From Candidatus Pantoea edessiphila (GTDB lineage: Bacteria; Pseudomonadota; Gammaproteobacteria; Enterobacterales; Enterobacteriaceae), in contig NZ_PDKS01000005.1 in NCBI RefSeq assembly GCF_002933335.1, positions 1-64,000 on the forward strand: 64,000 nucleotides of DNA, in the 5' to 3' direction. The position numbers and the translations under genes were made by a program. The notes under the pieces were generated by a model. The model saw only the letters and a list, made by a program, of their open reading frames with translations, was not told the origin of the DNA and searched no databases. This document shows, in pieces, positions 8,375 through 18,287 of this stretch. Within the stretch, counting starts at the first letter, position 1. Each line of letters starts with the position of its first letter.

Positions 8375-9623
8375 TAATGAAGCTAAAATTTCAGCACTGC
8401 GCATTATATCTCGCTGCAATGAACTAGCTAAGATAACTTGTGAGGACATTGGAATTACACGTCTTTATTTATCTAAAGAACATTTGATTGTTAACAAATT
8501 AGTAGGACAATGGATGAAGGAATCCGGAATGTCAGTTTGGCAAGATGCAGTGGGTAATATTTGTGGTCGTTATAACGCAAAATTTATTTGCTCTCCTGCA
8601 GTGATTTTAGGATCGCATTTAGATACAGTAAAGAATGCTGGGCGTTATGACGGTATATTAGGTGTCTTAAGTGGTATTGAAATAGTATATTGGTTAAATA
8701 AAAAAAACATTCGATTAGAATTAGCAATTGAAGTTATAGGTTTTGGTGATGAAGAAGGAGCCAGATTTGGAATAACACTTTTAGGAAGCAGAGGTATAAC
8801 TGGTACTTGGAAAAATAAGTGGTTATCTTATACTGATAATCAAGGAATTTCTATTGAACAAGCTATGATTAAATTTGGACTGAATATTAAAAATATATAT
8901 CAGGCGTCTAGGGATAAAAAAGATATTGCTGCTTATGTCGAATTACATATAGAACAAGGACCTTGTTTAGAACAAGAAAATTTACCTATTGGTGTAGTAA
9001 CTAATATACATGGAGCACGGCGTTTCAAGTGTAGTTTTATAGGAGAATCAGGACATGCTGGTACAGTTCCCATGAAGTACCGTAAAGATGCTCTTTTTGC
9101 TTTTGCTGAATGGATGAAATATGTAGAATATACCACTATTAAAAAAAATTCTCAATTAGTAGCTACTGTAGGAATGATTAGTTGTAATCCTGGGTCCACA
9201 AATGTAATTCCTGGAATAGTAAATTTTTCACTTGATATTAGAGGACCTCAAGATATTATGTTAGAATCGTTATCATCTCTGTTATTGAAACAAGGAAAGG
9301 TAATTGCTAACAATCGTCATTTGATATTTGAATATAAAGAATACTATCGTACCTCTGAAGTAATATGTGATTCTATATTACGCAATATTTTATGTACCTC
9401 AATTCAAAAAATACAAGGAAAAAGTATATTATTACCAAGTGGAGCAGGACATGATGCAATTGCTATTTCTGAACGTTGGCCAGTTGCTATGTTATTTATA
9501 CGTAACTATCGAGGTATTAGTCATAACCCAGAAGAATCTGTTGATATTAATGATATAGCATTATCTTTACAGGCTTATTCTGATGGGATTTGTAATATTA
9601 TTAAAAAAAAAGCTGAATATTAA
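8346..9623 (+). CDS. hpxK: Allantoate amidohydrolase HpxK
   Basis: An M20-family metal-dependent amidohydrolase of about 425 residues that converts allantoate to ureidoglycine with release of ammonia and CO2. Binuclear metal ligands are visible: H91 in GSHLDTV, D102 in GRYDGILG, E137 in FGDEEGARFG, and the later motifs ELHIEQGP and SGAGHDA. The longest frame begins at 8295, but family alignment favours the ATG at 8346 (or 8361), which gives a 29-base overlap with hpxJ and a tight operon. N-carbamoyl-amino-acid hydrolase and ureidoglycolate hydrolase are related alternatives, but context fits allantoate. Confidence 0.88.
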   Translation: MRQLVMLLDSNEAKISALRIISRCNELAKITCEDIGITRLYLSKEHLIVNKLVGQWMKESGMSVWQDAVGNICGRYNAKFICSPAVILGSHLDTVKNAGRYDGILGVLSGIEIVYWLNKKNIRLELAIEVIGFGDEEGARFGITLLGSRGITGTWKNKWLSYTDNQGISIEQAMIKFGLNIKNIYQASRDKKDIAAYVELHIEQGPCLEQENLPIGVVTNIHGARRFKCSFIGESGHAGTVPMKYRKDALFAFAEWMKYVEYTTIKKNSQLVATVGMISCNPGSTNVIPGIVNFSLDIRGPQDIMLESLSSLLLKQGKVIANNRHLIFEYKEYYRTSEVICDSILRNILCTSIQKIQGKSILLPSGAGHDAIAISERWPVAMLFIRNYRGISHNPEESVDINDIALSLQAYSDGICNIIKKKAEY

Positions 9624-10373
9624 TATATTCCTAATTTAAATTAAAAAAACACATTTATTTATAATAATTATATGATATCAACATATTAAATAATACGAAT
9701 ATGTAAAAAATAAAACATATAATTATTAATTAAATAATAAAACTTTAGGAGAAAAAACAAATCATTTATAAACTATTATCTAAAAAACAGACATCGCAAT
9801 ATTAAGTAATGTAATACATTTGAAATATAAAGTATAACTGATATATAAATTATATATTTTCAATGACATTAAATTTTGTATTTGATAGAAATTATTAAAC
9901 AAATATACTCAATTAATAGATAAATAAAATATTTTTTAATATTAGATCTTACTGTCACATCACATTATCAATGTTATATAAGTTATAAATTGATAATATA
10001 AAATATTATTTTCATTGATCATACATATAGTAATAGAAATTTTTTTCTAATAAAATATGTTTATTTAAATATAGTAGCTTATGTTTTCTATTTCTTAAAC
10101 AAAGGAAATACACTATATTTGTTTAATGATATATAAAATAATAAATGGATTGATATTAATATATTGAAAAATATATTAATTTGTAATACACAACCGTTAT
10201 TGCATACATATATATAAGTATAAGAAAACAATACGTAAATATAGGAGATAAATTTATGAGGAAACATTGTTAATGATATACCATATAACTCTATTAATTA
10301 ATACTATCAATATATATAAAAAATTATTAAAACAATACGCATATGTAAGAGATAAGATAAAGAGGAAATAATG
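9624..10373. other. Spacer hpxK-ybaL
   Basis: About 750 bases of AT-rich DNA without a recognisable gene. Its last 150 bases contain an imperfect duplication of the ybaL leader and first codons (see the separate entry). This is the junction where the hpx block meets the ybaL-to-bolA block; nothing mobile (tRNA, integrase, IS end) marks it. Confidence 0.6.
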
Positions 10374-10412
10374 ATGCATCATCCCACTCCATTGATTAAT
10401 ACTATTGTCGGT
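10227..10412 (+). repeat. Imperfect direct duplication of the ybaL leader and 5' end
   Basis: The segment 10227-10308 resembles 10328-10412, which covers the ybaL ribosome binding site and about the first 12 codons. Shared landmarks in order are AAAACAATACG, GAGATAA, AGGAAA, ATGAT and ATTAATACTAT. Copy one is diverged and carries a short frame from ATG 10273 (MIYHITLLINTI, compare ybaL MMHHPTPLINTI) that stops at the TAA touching the real ybaL start. It looks like a decayed partial duplication; the frame could also work as an upstream leader ORF. Confidence 0.65.
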
Positions 10413-12056
10413 GCATTTATTTTGTCTTTTATCTTTGGTATGCTAGCAAATCGTCTAAGAATTTCTCCTCTAGTAGGCTATTTAGCTGCTGGTGTATTAG
10501 CTGGTCCTTTTACCCCGGGATTTGTCGCTGATATTAGTTTAATACCTGAATTAGCAGAATTAGGTGTCATTTTGCTTATGTTTGGTATTGGCTTGCATTT
10601 TTCTTTGGTAGATTTACTATCGGTCAAAAATATAGCAATTCCTGGTGCTATTGCTCAAATTACTATGGCTACCATATTAGGAACAGGATTATCTTGGGCA
10701 ATAGGTTGGTCGTTGATCACTGGTTTATTTTTCGGTCTTTCATTATCAACTGCAAGTACAGTAGTTCTAATGCGCGCTTTAGAAGAAAGAAAGTTGATAA
10801 ACAGCCATAGATGCCAGATCGCTATAGGATGGTTAATTGTAGAAGACATTGTAATGGTACTCACACTAGTACTATTACCCAGTATAGCTGAAATGTTAGA
10901 AAAAGGTAATATAAGTATTAGTCTATTACTGTTAGATTTTTCTATCACGATTAGTAAAGTCATTGCTTTTATGGCATTAATGATGATAGTAGGACGTCGT
11001 GCTATACCTTGGATACTTGCCAAAAGTGCAGCAACAGGTTCTCAAGAATTGTTTACTTTAGCTGTTTTAGCACTAGCATTAGGTATTGCATTTGGGGCTG
11101 TAAAAATTTTTACAATTTCTTTTGCGCTAGGAGCTTTTTTTGCTGGTATGGCATTAAATGAATCTGAATTAAGCCATCGAGCGGCTCATGATACTCTACC
11201 TTTACGAGATGCTTTTGCTGTACTATTTTTTGTTTCTGTAGGCATGTTATTTGATCCAATGATTTTAGTTAAACAGCCCTTAGCAGTATTAGGATCACTA
11301 ATTATTGTTGTAGTTGGAAAATCATTAGTAGCATGGACTTTAGTTATATTATTAGGTCACTCTCGTCAAACTGCTTTAACAATTTCAGTTAGTTTAGCGC
11401 AAATTGGTGAATTTGCATTTATTCTTACTGGATTAGGTGTGTCTTTAGGATTATTAAATAATGAAGTACGTAGTTTAGTATTAGCGGCAGCTATTCTTTC
11501 TATAATGATTAATCCAATTCTTTTTACTTTGGTAGAAAGTTATTTAGCTAAAAATCAAGATATTAAAAAACAAAACCTAAAAGCAATAACCAAAGAAGAA
11601 AAACAGATACCAGTTAACATATGCAATCATGCAATCATTATAGGTTATGGCCGTGTTGGTAGTATAGTAGGAAAAAAATTAGATGATGCTGGTATACCTT
11701 TGGTAGTAGTTGAAAATTCTCGTCCAATGGTTGAATCATTACGTAAACAGAATATTAATGCTGTTCTTGGAAATGCTACTCATGAAGCAATCATAAATCT
11801 TACTAATTTACATTGTGCACGCTGGTTATTACTTACTATCCCAAACGGATATGAAGCTGGTGAGGTTGTTACAATAGTAAGAGAAAAATATCAAAATATT
11901 GAAATTATTGCACGAGCACATTACGATGATGAAGTAGATTATATTATGGAAAGAGGAGCTAATAAAGTTGTGATGGGAGAAAGGGAAATTGCAAACAGTA
12001 TATTACAAATGCTTGAACATGCTATCCAAAAAGAGAAGGAAACATCTATTATTTAG
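10374..12056 (+). CDS. ybaL: YbaL, Kef-type monovalent cation/proton antiporter
   Basis: An inner-membrane antiporter of the CPA2 family with a cytosolic ligand-gated domain. About 12 hydrophobic segments fill residues 1-385, including the conserved SLAQIGEFAFIL. A TrkA-N (RCK) nucleotide-binding domain follows from about residue 410, with the Rossmann motif IGYGRVGS. Length is close to E. coli YbaL (558). Two ATGs are adjacent; the second (10374) matches the E. coli start and lies 7 bases after AGAGGA. Opposite strand to hemH and adk, as in E. coli, where ybaL is near hemH. Confidence 0.94.
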   Translation: MHHPTPLINTIVGAFILSFIFGMLANRLRISPLVGYLAAGVLAGPFTPGFVADISLIPELAELGVILLMFGIGLHFSLVDLLSVKNIAIPGAIAQITMATILGTGLSWAIGWSLITGLFFGLSLSTASTVVLMRALEERKLINSHRCQIAIGWLIVEDIVMVLTLVLLPSIAEMLEKGNISISLLLLDFSITISKVIAFMALMMIVGRRAIPWILAKSAATGSQELFTLAVLALALGIAFGAVKIFTISFALGAFFAGMALNESELSHRAAHDTLPLRDAFAVLFFVSVGMLFDPMILVKQPLAVLGSLIIVVVGKSLVAWTLVILLGHSRQTALTISVSLAQIGEFAFILTGLGVSLGLLNNEVRSLVLAAAILSIMINPILFTLVESYLAKNQDIKKQNLKAITKEEKQIPVNICNHAIIIGYGRVGSIVGKKLDDAGIPLVVVENSRPMVESLRKQNINAVLGNATHEAIINLTNLHCARWLLLTIPNGYEAGEVVTIVREKYQNIEIIARAHYDDEVDYIMERGANKVVMGEREIANSILQMLEHAIQKEKETSII

Positions 12057-12096
12057 TTATTAATTATCTGCAGATAATTAATAAAAATTAAAATAA

Positions 12097-13056
12097 TTAT
12101 AAAAATTTATCAATTAATTGGCACATCATATCTATGTGTGTATTTTCTGCATTTAAAGCAGGAATATATTCGAATCTTTGTCCTCCTGCTTTAATAAAGT
12201 CGTTTCTATTGCGACTATCTAGTTCTTCTAAAGTTTCTAAACAGTCACATGAGAAACCAGGACTTATCACGTGAATATATTTTATTCCTTTAGCAGGAAG
12301 AGTTTGTATTATTTTATCAATATAAGGAGTTAACCAGGGTTCATATCCAAAACGTGACTGAAATGCTAATGTAAATTGATTCTCTTTTAATTTGAGTTCT
12401 TTAACTAATGCATTGGTAGTATCTAAACAACGCTGAAAGTAATCATCCCCTTCATTTACCAAACGTTTTGGAATACCATGATAAGAAATCAGCAATAGAT
12501 CTGGTTTGCCATGTTTCTTAAAAGAACGGTTGATACAAATTTTAAGAGCATTAATATAGGCTGGATGATCCGCATAATCTCTAATAAAGCAAATATTTGG
12601 CAAAGATTTATAATTTTTAAAAACTTTATATAAACTATCCCATACTGAAGCAACAGTAGCAGAAGAAAATTGAGGGTATAAAGGCAACACAATTAATCTG
12701 TTTATTCCTTGTAACATCAATTTATCTATGGAACTTTTTATACTAGGATTTCCATAATTCATACCAATTTCTACTGGTAAATTTAACATAGCAGCTAAAG
12801 CATCTCTTTGGTTTTTACTGTATATCATTAACGGTGATCCTTCTTTTCTCCAAATAGAAGAATACATTTTTGATAAATATATTGATCTAAATGGTAGAAC
12901 AATACTATTTAGAATTGGCCACCAAATCCAGGCAGGAATATCAATAATACGTTTATCGCTTAAAAATTGTCTAAGATAACGTTTAATAGCTTTTCTTGTT
13001 GGAGCATCAGGAGAACCTAAATTAACCAATAGTACACCTGCTTTACTTGTTTTCAT
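12097..13056 (-). CDS. hemH: Ferrochelatase
   Basis: Inserts ferrous iron into protoporphyrin IX, the last step of heme synthesis, at the inner face of the membrane. The product is about 319 residues (E. coli 320), with the family motifs ISYHGIP (metal-binding His), FQSRFG and PGFSCDCLETLEE. The ATG at 13056, preceded by AAAGGG, fits the E. coli start; a longer frame to 13083 adds nine unconserved residues. Heme is needed here by the cyo oxidase, and CyoE converts it to heme O. Downstream of adk, as in E. coli. Confidence 0.95.
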   Translation of the reverse strand: MKTSKAGVLLVNLGSPDAPTRKAIKRYLRQFLSDKRIIDIPAWIWWPILNSIVLPFRSIYLSKMYSSIWRKEGSPLMIYSKNQRDALAAMLNLPVEIGMNYGNPSIKSSIDKLMLQGINRLIVLPLYPQFSSATVASVWDSLYKVFKNYKSLPNICFIRDYADHPAYINALKICINRSFKKHGKPDLLLISYHGIPKRLVNEGDDYFQRCLDTTNALVKELKLKENQFTLAFQSRFGYEPWLTPYIDKIIQTLPAKGIKYIHVISPGFSCDCLETLEELDSRNRNDFIKAGGQRFEYIPALNAENTHIDMMCQLIDKFL

Positions 13057-13113
13057 TAACAACCCTTTAATAATAAAACTCACTTAATATATCAAATATT
13101 TTTACAAAAAATA

Positions 13114-13764
13114 CTATTTATCTTCAATAATTTCAATTAATTGTGAACTTACTTCATATACTTTTTTAGTTCCATCTATTTTAAAATAACGAATATTACC
13201 TAACTGTGATTCTTTTATGTAATACTTAATTAATGCAGCTGTTGTTTTATAATATTCATCAAGTCTATTAATGATGATCTCTTCTCGATCATCACTACGT
13301 ATATTAAGTTCTTCTCCTGTTATATCATCTTTATTATCTGATTTAGGAGGATTAAATAGTACATGATAAACACGGCCTGATGGTATATGTACTCTACGAC
13401 CTGTTATGCGTTTAATGATTAAATCGTCAGGAACTATCAATTCTAATATTTTATCTATCTTAATTCCAACTTTTTTCATAGATTCTGCTTGTATAATAGT
13501 TCTAGGAAAACCATCTAATAAAAAACCATTTTTACAATCCCTATAGTTAATACGATTCTTTACTAAATTAATTACTATATCATCAGTAATTAATTGTCCT
13601 GTATCCATAACAATTTTTGTAGATTTACCAATTTTTGTATCTTCATTTACTAATTTACGTAACATATCTCCAGTAGAGATTTGGGGAATACCATACTTTT
13701 TCGCAATAAATTGAGATTGAGTACCTTTACCTGTACCTGGAGCTCCAAGCAAAATAAGACGCAT
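13114..13764 (-). CDS. adk: Adenylate kinase
   Basis: Interconverts ATP + AMP and 2 ADP in the cytosol. The 216-residue protein begins with the P-loop GAPGTGKGT (residues 7-15). The AMP-binding segment DGFPRT and the long LID domain with RITGRRVH are present, as in the long bacterial form (E. coli 214). It is followed by hemH and preceded by htpG, the E. coli order. The gap to htpG carries a strong hairpin. Confidence 0.97.
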   Translation of the reverse strand: MRLILLGAPGTGKGTQSQFIAKKYGIPQISTGDMLRKLVNEDTKIGKSTKIVMDTGQLITDDIVINLVKNRINYRDCKNGFLLDGFPRTIIQAESMKKVGIKIDKILELIVPDDLIIKRITGRRVHIPSGRVYHVLFNPPKSDNKDDITGEELNIRSDDREEIIINRLDEYYKTTAALIKYYIKESQLGNIRYFKIDGTKKVYEVSSQLIEIIEDK

Positions 13765-13807
13765 TGCGATAATATCCTCACTATATTACAATAGTTAAAA
13801 AACAAAT

Positions 13808-13832
13808 AAAGCTAGTATAATATACTAGCTTT
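13808..13832 (-). terminator. Hairpin terminator after htpG
   Basis: AAAGCTAGTAT (13808-13818) and ATACTAGCTTT (13822-13832) make a perfect 11-bp stem with a 3-base loop, four bases beyond the htpG stop. A T-rich stretch follows on the reverse strand, and TTTTT flanks it on the forward strand, so it could act both ways. It separates htpG from adk. Confidence 0.75.
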
Positions 13833-13835
13833 TTG

Positions 13836-15701
13836 CTACATCAATAGTAATTTATTCATTCGACAAACAAATTTATTAGGATCTTCTAACGTGCCACATT
13901 CTGCTAAAAGAGACTGTTCTAGTAATAATTCAATCCAATCTTTAAAATTATTTTCATCTTCAATATCTGATATACGTTTTACTAAAGGGTGATTAGGATT
14001 TATTTCAAAAATATATTTAACTTCGGGTAATTCCTTACCAGCTGCTGATAGCAATTTTGCCATTTGTGTTGTCATTTCATTTGCATCAGTAGTAACCATC
14101 GCAGGTGTATTAGTAAGACGATGAGTTAATCTAACTTCTTTTACTCTATTAATTAGTATTTTTTTTACTCTTTTTACAAATGGTTCTAATTTTTCCTCAA
14201 TTTGTTTTTGTTCTTTAATTTCTTTATCTAGTAATTTATTTAATGAATTATCTAATTTACTAACAGATTGAAAAGTTTTATCATTGAATTTATTTAAATA
14301 ACTCATCATCCATTCATCGATACGATCTGAAAGTAATAGTACTTCTATATTTTTTTTATGAAATATTTCTAAATTAGGGCTACTTTTGGCTGCAGTATAA
14401 CTATCAGCAGTAATAAAATAAATTTTTTCTTGACCCTCTACCATGCGATTGACATAATCGCTTAATGATATAGTTTCATCGCTTGTATTATTTTTTGTTG
14501 AAGTGAACCGTAATAATTTTGCAATAGTTTCAATATTGGAATTATCTTCAGCTGGACCTTCTTTTAGAATCAAGCCAAATTCTTTCCAAAAGATTTTATA
14601 TTTTTCAGTATTATTTTTTGATAATGTTTCTAACATTTGAAGCACACGTTTACTTAACGCCATACATAAATTTTTAGTAATTCTGCTGTCTTGTAATATT
14701 TCTCTAGATACATTAAGTGGTAAATCACTAGAATCAATTAAACCACGAACAAAACGTAAATAATTAGGTAAAAATTCCTTGGCGTTATCCATTATAAAAA
14801 CTCGTTTTACATAAAGTTTTATTCCTCCTTTATGCTCACGATTCCACATGTCAAAAGGTGCATGAGCAGGAATATATAATAAACTGGTATAATCTTGTTT
14901 ACCTTCTACTCTATTATGGCTCCATATTAAAGGATCTTTAAAATCATTTGTAATATGCTTATAGAATTCGTTATATTCATCATTGGTGATTTCAGATTTG
15001 TTACGAATCCACAGTGCTTGAGCTTTATTTATCTTTTCCCATTTAGTAATATTGCTATCTTTATCTTTAATTTCAACTTCTATCGGCAATGCAATATGAT
15101 CTGAATATTTACTAATGATACGGCGTATATTCCATATATCAAGAAAATCATCTTCTTCTTTACGTAAATACAAGGTAATATCAGTACCCCGATCAAATTT
15201 TTTAACATCTGAAATTATGTAGTTGCCTTCCCCGTTAGATTCCCATAAAACTCCTTCATCCAAAGATTTTCCTGCTAATCTAGTACGTAATGATACCTTT
15301 TCTGCAACAATAAAAGCAGAATAAAAACCCACCCCAAATTGACCAATAAGTTCGTCTTGATAATTATTAGAATTAATTTTTTCAATAAATGATTTTGTAC
15401 CAGATCTTGCAATAGTACCTATATTATCAATAACTTCTTGACGAGACATGCCAATACCATTGTCGCTGATTTTAATCGATCTATTACTTTTATTTATAGA
15501 TATCCTTACATGTAATTCCTTATCATGTTCATATAATTTTGGATTTGATAAAGCCAGAAAACGTAATTTATCAGCTGCATCAGATGCATTAGATACCAGT
15601 TCTCTTAAAAAAATTTCTTTATTTGAATAAAGTGAATGAATCATCAAATGTAAAAGTTGTTTAACTTCGGATTGAAAGTCTCGAGTTTCTTGTCCTTTCA
15701 T
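13836..15701 (-). CDS. htpG: Chaperone HtpG (Hsp90)
   Basis: ATP-dependent cytosolic chaperone, 621 residues (E. coli 624). The N-terminal GHKL ATPase motifs are all present: [14 protein letters not shown] near residue 35, DNGIGM near 80 and [11 protein letters not shown] near 118. The middle-domain catalytic arginine region (LNVSREILQ) and the C-terminal dimerisation part follow. In E. coli it lies between recR and adk; recR and its neighbour are lost upstream here. I could not find a sigma-32-like promoter in the 350-base upstream spacer, unlike lon. Confidence 0.97.
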   Translation of the reverse strand: MKGQETRDFQSEVKQLLHLMIHSLYSNKEIFLRELVSNASDAADKLRFLALSNPKLYEHDKELHVRISINKSNRSIKISDNGIGMSRQEVIDNIGTIARSGTKSFIEKINSNNYQDELIGQFGVGFYSAFIVAEKVSLRTRLAGKSLDEGVLWESNGEGNYIISDVKKFDRGTDITLYLRKEEDDFLDIWNIRRIISKYSDHIALPIEVEIKDKDSNITKWEKINKAQALWIRNKSEITNDEYNEFYKHITNDFKDPLIWSHNRVEGKQDYTSLLYIPAHAPFDMWNREHKGGIKLYVKRVFIMDNAKEFLPNYLRFVRGLIDSSDLPLNVSREILQDSRITKNLCMALSKRVLQMLETLSKNNTEKYKIFWKEFGLILKEGPAEDNSNIETIAKLLRFTSTKNNTSDETISLSDYVNRMVEGQEKIYFITADSYTAAKSSPNLEIFHKKNIEVLLLSDRIDEWMMSYLNKFNDKTFQSVSKLDNSLNKLLDKEIKEQKQIEEKLEPFVKRVKKILINRVKEVRLTHRLTNTPAMVTTDANEMTTQMAKLLSAAGKELPEVKYIFEINPNHPLVKRISDIEDENNFKDWIELLLEQSLLAECGTLEDPNKFVCRMNKLLLM

Positions 15702-16052
15702 GTTAATTAGTACCTCAATTAACTTAATATTAAATAAACAAATAAATAATGTAATAATTAGTTATTAGTATATTATTAATGATATAATTATTAGGAATAA
15801 TAATTTAAAAACAATTCATGTATAAATGTTTTGTTTTTAACATAATTGTCAATATATGATTAATAATCTTAAAATACTTAAATACAAATTATATTTATTT
15901 TGCTATCTATAATTAGCTGTTTTAATATTATTTCTTCGAGTCAATAAATAAATAACAAAACTATATCGTATATATATATATTAAATATAATTTAAGACAA
16001 ATATTATAACTTTCTTAAAAATTATTAATCATTGTTCTGTCTATATTTTTGC
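15702..16052. other. Spacer htpG-ybaB (recR position)
   Basis: A 351-base AT-rich spacer at the place where recR lies in E. coli. No recR-like peptide could be recognised on either strand; it appears to be fully eroded. Confidence 0.5.
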
Positions 16053-16382
16053 TTAAAAAGGCATTTTAAAACCCAACGGAATTTGCATATCAGAAGATAA
16101 TAAAGCCATTTTTTCTTTTTGAATAACTTCAATACGACGAGCAGCATCATTAAATGCTGCAGCAATTAAATCTTCTAACATATCTTTATCTTCTTCTAAT
16201 AAACTTGGAGAAACCTCAACAAGCCGACAGTTATGTGCTCCATTGATAGTAACTTTTACTAAACCAGCACCAGATTCACCTGTAACTTCTAATGAAGCTA
16301 TTTCTTCTTGAACCTTAGCCATCTTATCTTGCATTTGTTGAGCTTGTTTCATTATATTACCTAATCCACCTTTGCCAAACAT
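16053..16382 (-). CDS. ybaB: Nucleoid-associated protein YbaB/EbfC
   Basis: A small DNA-binding nucleoid-associated protein, 109 residues (E. coli 109), forming a dimer shaped like tweezers. The glycine-rich start [18 protein letters not shown], the central VTINGAHN and the DAARRIE helix are well conserved. It follows dnaX on the same strand, as in E. coli (dnaX-ybaB-recR). Confidence 0.95.
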   Translation of the reverse strand: MFGKGGLGNIMKQAQQMQDKMAKVQEEIASLEVTGESGAGLVKVTINGAHNCRLVEVSPSLLEEDKDMLEDLIAAAFNDAARRIEVIQKEKMALLSSDMQIPLGFKMPF

Positions 16383-16664
16383 AATTCTCTCTCAGCTAAA
16401 TTTACAATACTTATTTTTAATTAATGTAAGTTATTTTAAATAATTATAGTAATATATTTCAATGTAAATAATGTATTACAACCAATTAAGTTTTTATTTA
16501 ATATGACAAGATATTTAATAATTATTGATTTAAAATTTTAAAGAAGGTTATAAATATTAACATTTGATACTTAAATCAAAAAATATAGTTGTATAACTAT
16601 ATTTTATTTTTAATAATCATATAAATAACTAATTCAGTATAAATGATTTATTCGTTATTGACTA

Positions 16665-17768
16665 TTATTGAATATGATTTTCGTAACTGAATGCTAAAGC
16701 ACGCAATAATGTAATATCAGTTCCTATACGGTAATTAGGAGCAATTGGCAAATCTTTTCTTCCTAATAAAATTATTTGATAATAAAGTTGTAAATCATTA
16801 GGAGATAATATCTCTGCTAATTTATATAATCGAAAAGAACGCTTGTCTCCTTTATTTATATTTGCATTTGGTAATAATTGCATTATTAATATACGATGTA
16901 ACAAACGCAATATATCTGCCAAAAGTATTTCCCAATCTATATAACCATTGAGTTCTATTTTATTTAACAACTTAATAAGTTGCTCACCATCGCCTTTTAC
17001 TAAAGATTCGATCAAGCACAAAGGATATTCTTTGTCAGCAATACCTATCATAGATTTTACTTTATTATTAGTAATCCTACCATTGCATAATGCAATAGCT
17101 TGATCAGCTAGACTTAATGCATCTCTCATGCTACCATCAGCTGATCTTGATAATATTTCCACTGCATCAGATTCACTGAAAAATTTTTCTTTCTTTAAAA
17201 TAAAACTTAATTTTGTATGTATTTGATCTATACTAAGTTTTTTAAGATAAAATTTTATGCATCTCGATAAGATAGTTGCAGGTATTTTATTAGGATCTGT
17301 AGTAGCAAGTAAAAATTTTACATGAGATGGTGGTTCTTCCAAGGTTTTTAGTAAAGCATTAAAGCTATGGCGTGATAGCATATGTATTTCATCTATTAAA
17401 TAAATTTTAAATCTACCTTTAATTGGTAAATATTGTATATTATCAAGTAAATCACGCATTTCTTCAACTCTAGTGCGCGAAGCAGCATCGATTTCAATCA
17501 AATCAATAAATTTACCTTGATTAATTGCCAAACAATTATTACAAACTCCGCATGGATTAGCAGAAACACCAACTTCACAACTAAAACACTTAGCTAAAAT
17601 GCGAGCAATGGTAGTTTTACCTACACCTCTTACACCTGAAAAAATATAAGAATGATGAACCCTACCTAATGAAAAACTGTTCACTAGTGCTAAAAGAACA
17701 TGTTCTTGTCCTACTACATCAGAAAAAAATTTTGGTCGCCATTTTGTAGCAAGTACTTTATAGATCAT
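16665..17768 (-). CDS. dnaX: DNA polymerase III clamp-loader subunit (short, gamma-like)
   Basis: The AAA+ ATPase that loads the beta clamp. Motifs in order are Walker A GVRGVGKTT (45-53), a four-cysteine zinc module (C64, C73, C76, C79), Walker B LIDEIHML, and the SRC arginine-finger motif. The protein ends at about 367 residues, whereas E. coli tau has 643 and gamma 431. Domains IV and V, which tie the clamp loader to DnaB and the polymerase core, are absent. The frame closes with a normal stop, so this is a stable shortening that removes the tau/gamma frameshift scheme. Confidence 0.95.
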   Translation of the reverse strand: MIYKVLATKWRPKFFSDVVGQEHVLLALVNSFSLGRVHHSYIFSGVRGVGKTTIARILAKCFSCEVGVSANPCGVCNNCLAINQGKFIDLIEIDAASRTRVEEMRDLLDNIQYLPIKGRFKIYLIDEIHMLSRHSFNALLKTLEEPPSHVKFLLATTDPNKIPATILSRCIKFYLKKLSIDQIHTKLSFILKKEKFFSESDAVEILSRSADGSMRDALSLADQAIALCNGRITNNKVKSMIGIADKEYPLCLIESLVKGDGEQLIKLLNKIELNGYIDWEILLADILRLLHRILIMQLLPNANINKGDKRSFRLYKLAEILSPNDLQLYYQIILLGRKDLPIAPNYRIGTDITLLRALAFSYENHIQ

Positions 17769-17793
17769 AGAGATTTATTTTTGTATATATAAT

Positions 17794-17855
17794 ACTGTTA
17801 GTTAAGAAATTATTTTACGACTTTACTGTTAGTTAAGAAATTATTTTACGACTTT
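17794..17855. repeat. Perfect 31-bp tandem duplication
   Basis: Two identical 31-base units (17794-17824 and 17825-17855), each starting ACTGTTAGTTAAG, lie just upstream of dnaX (26 bases before its start codon). They probably arose by replication slippage. Confidence 0.9.
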
Positions 17856-18193
17856 TTATTAATTGTTTTTCTAAATAAAATTTACTAGTAAAAACAAAAT
17901 TTAACTGTAAAAAAACTATTAATAAATTTAAAATGTTAATTAAACACATATTGCTATTGATAATAAAATATTATCAATTGTAATTTAAAATCATAACACA
18001 TAATTTTTACTATAATAGTATATATATAGAATATCATACAAACAATAGGAAAATTAGACCGAAAATTTAGTTTGCTTACATAAAAGTACATATGTTAAGT
18101 AATTTTTTATCAATATATATCCTATATAACTTAGATAGACATAGGTATGAGTTTATGTCTTCAATTAAATGTTATTTAAATATAATTTACACC

Positions 18194-18237
18194 ATATTTT
18201 AAGATATTCAGAAAATATAATTATTATCTTAAAATAT
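18194..18237. other. 13-bp perfect inverted repeat upstream of the hha remnant
   Basis: ATATTTTAAGATA (18194-18206) and TATCTTAAAATAT (18225-18237) form a 13-bp stem around an 18-base loop, 51 bases before the hha remnant ATG. It may be a former operator or leader hairpin. In such AT-rich DNA chance is possible. Confidence 0.4.
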
Positions 18238-18287
18238 TTATTATATTTGTAGTACACATTTAAAATGGCTTATTTACGAACAAATAC

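Noticed and set aside
1757-9623. Recent horizontal transfer of the hpx block
   Set aside because: Base composition and codon choice look like the neighbours by eye, and there are no integrase, IS or tRNA boundaries. Old acquisition or ancestral retention is more likely.
17794-17855. CRISPR array or VNTR locus
   Set aside because: Only two adjacent copies with no spacers and no cas genes; a simple tandem duplication.
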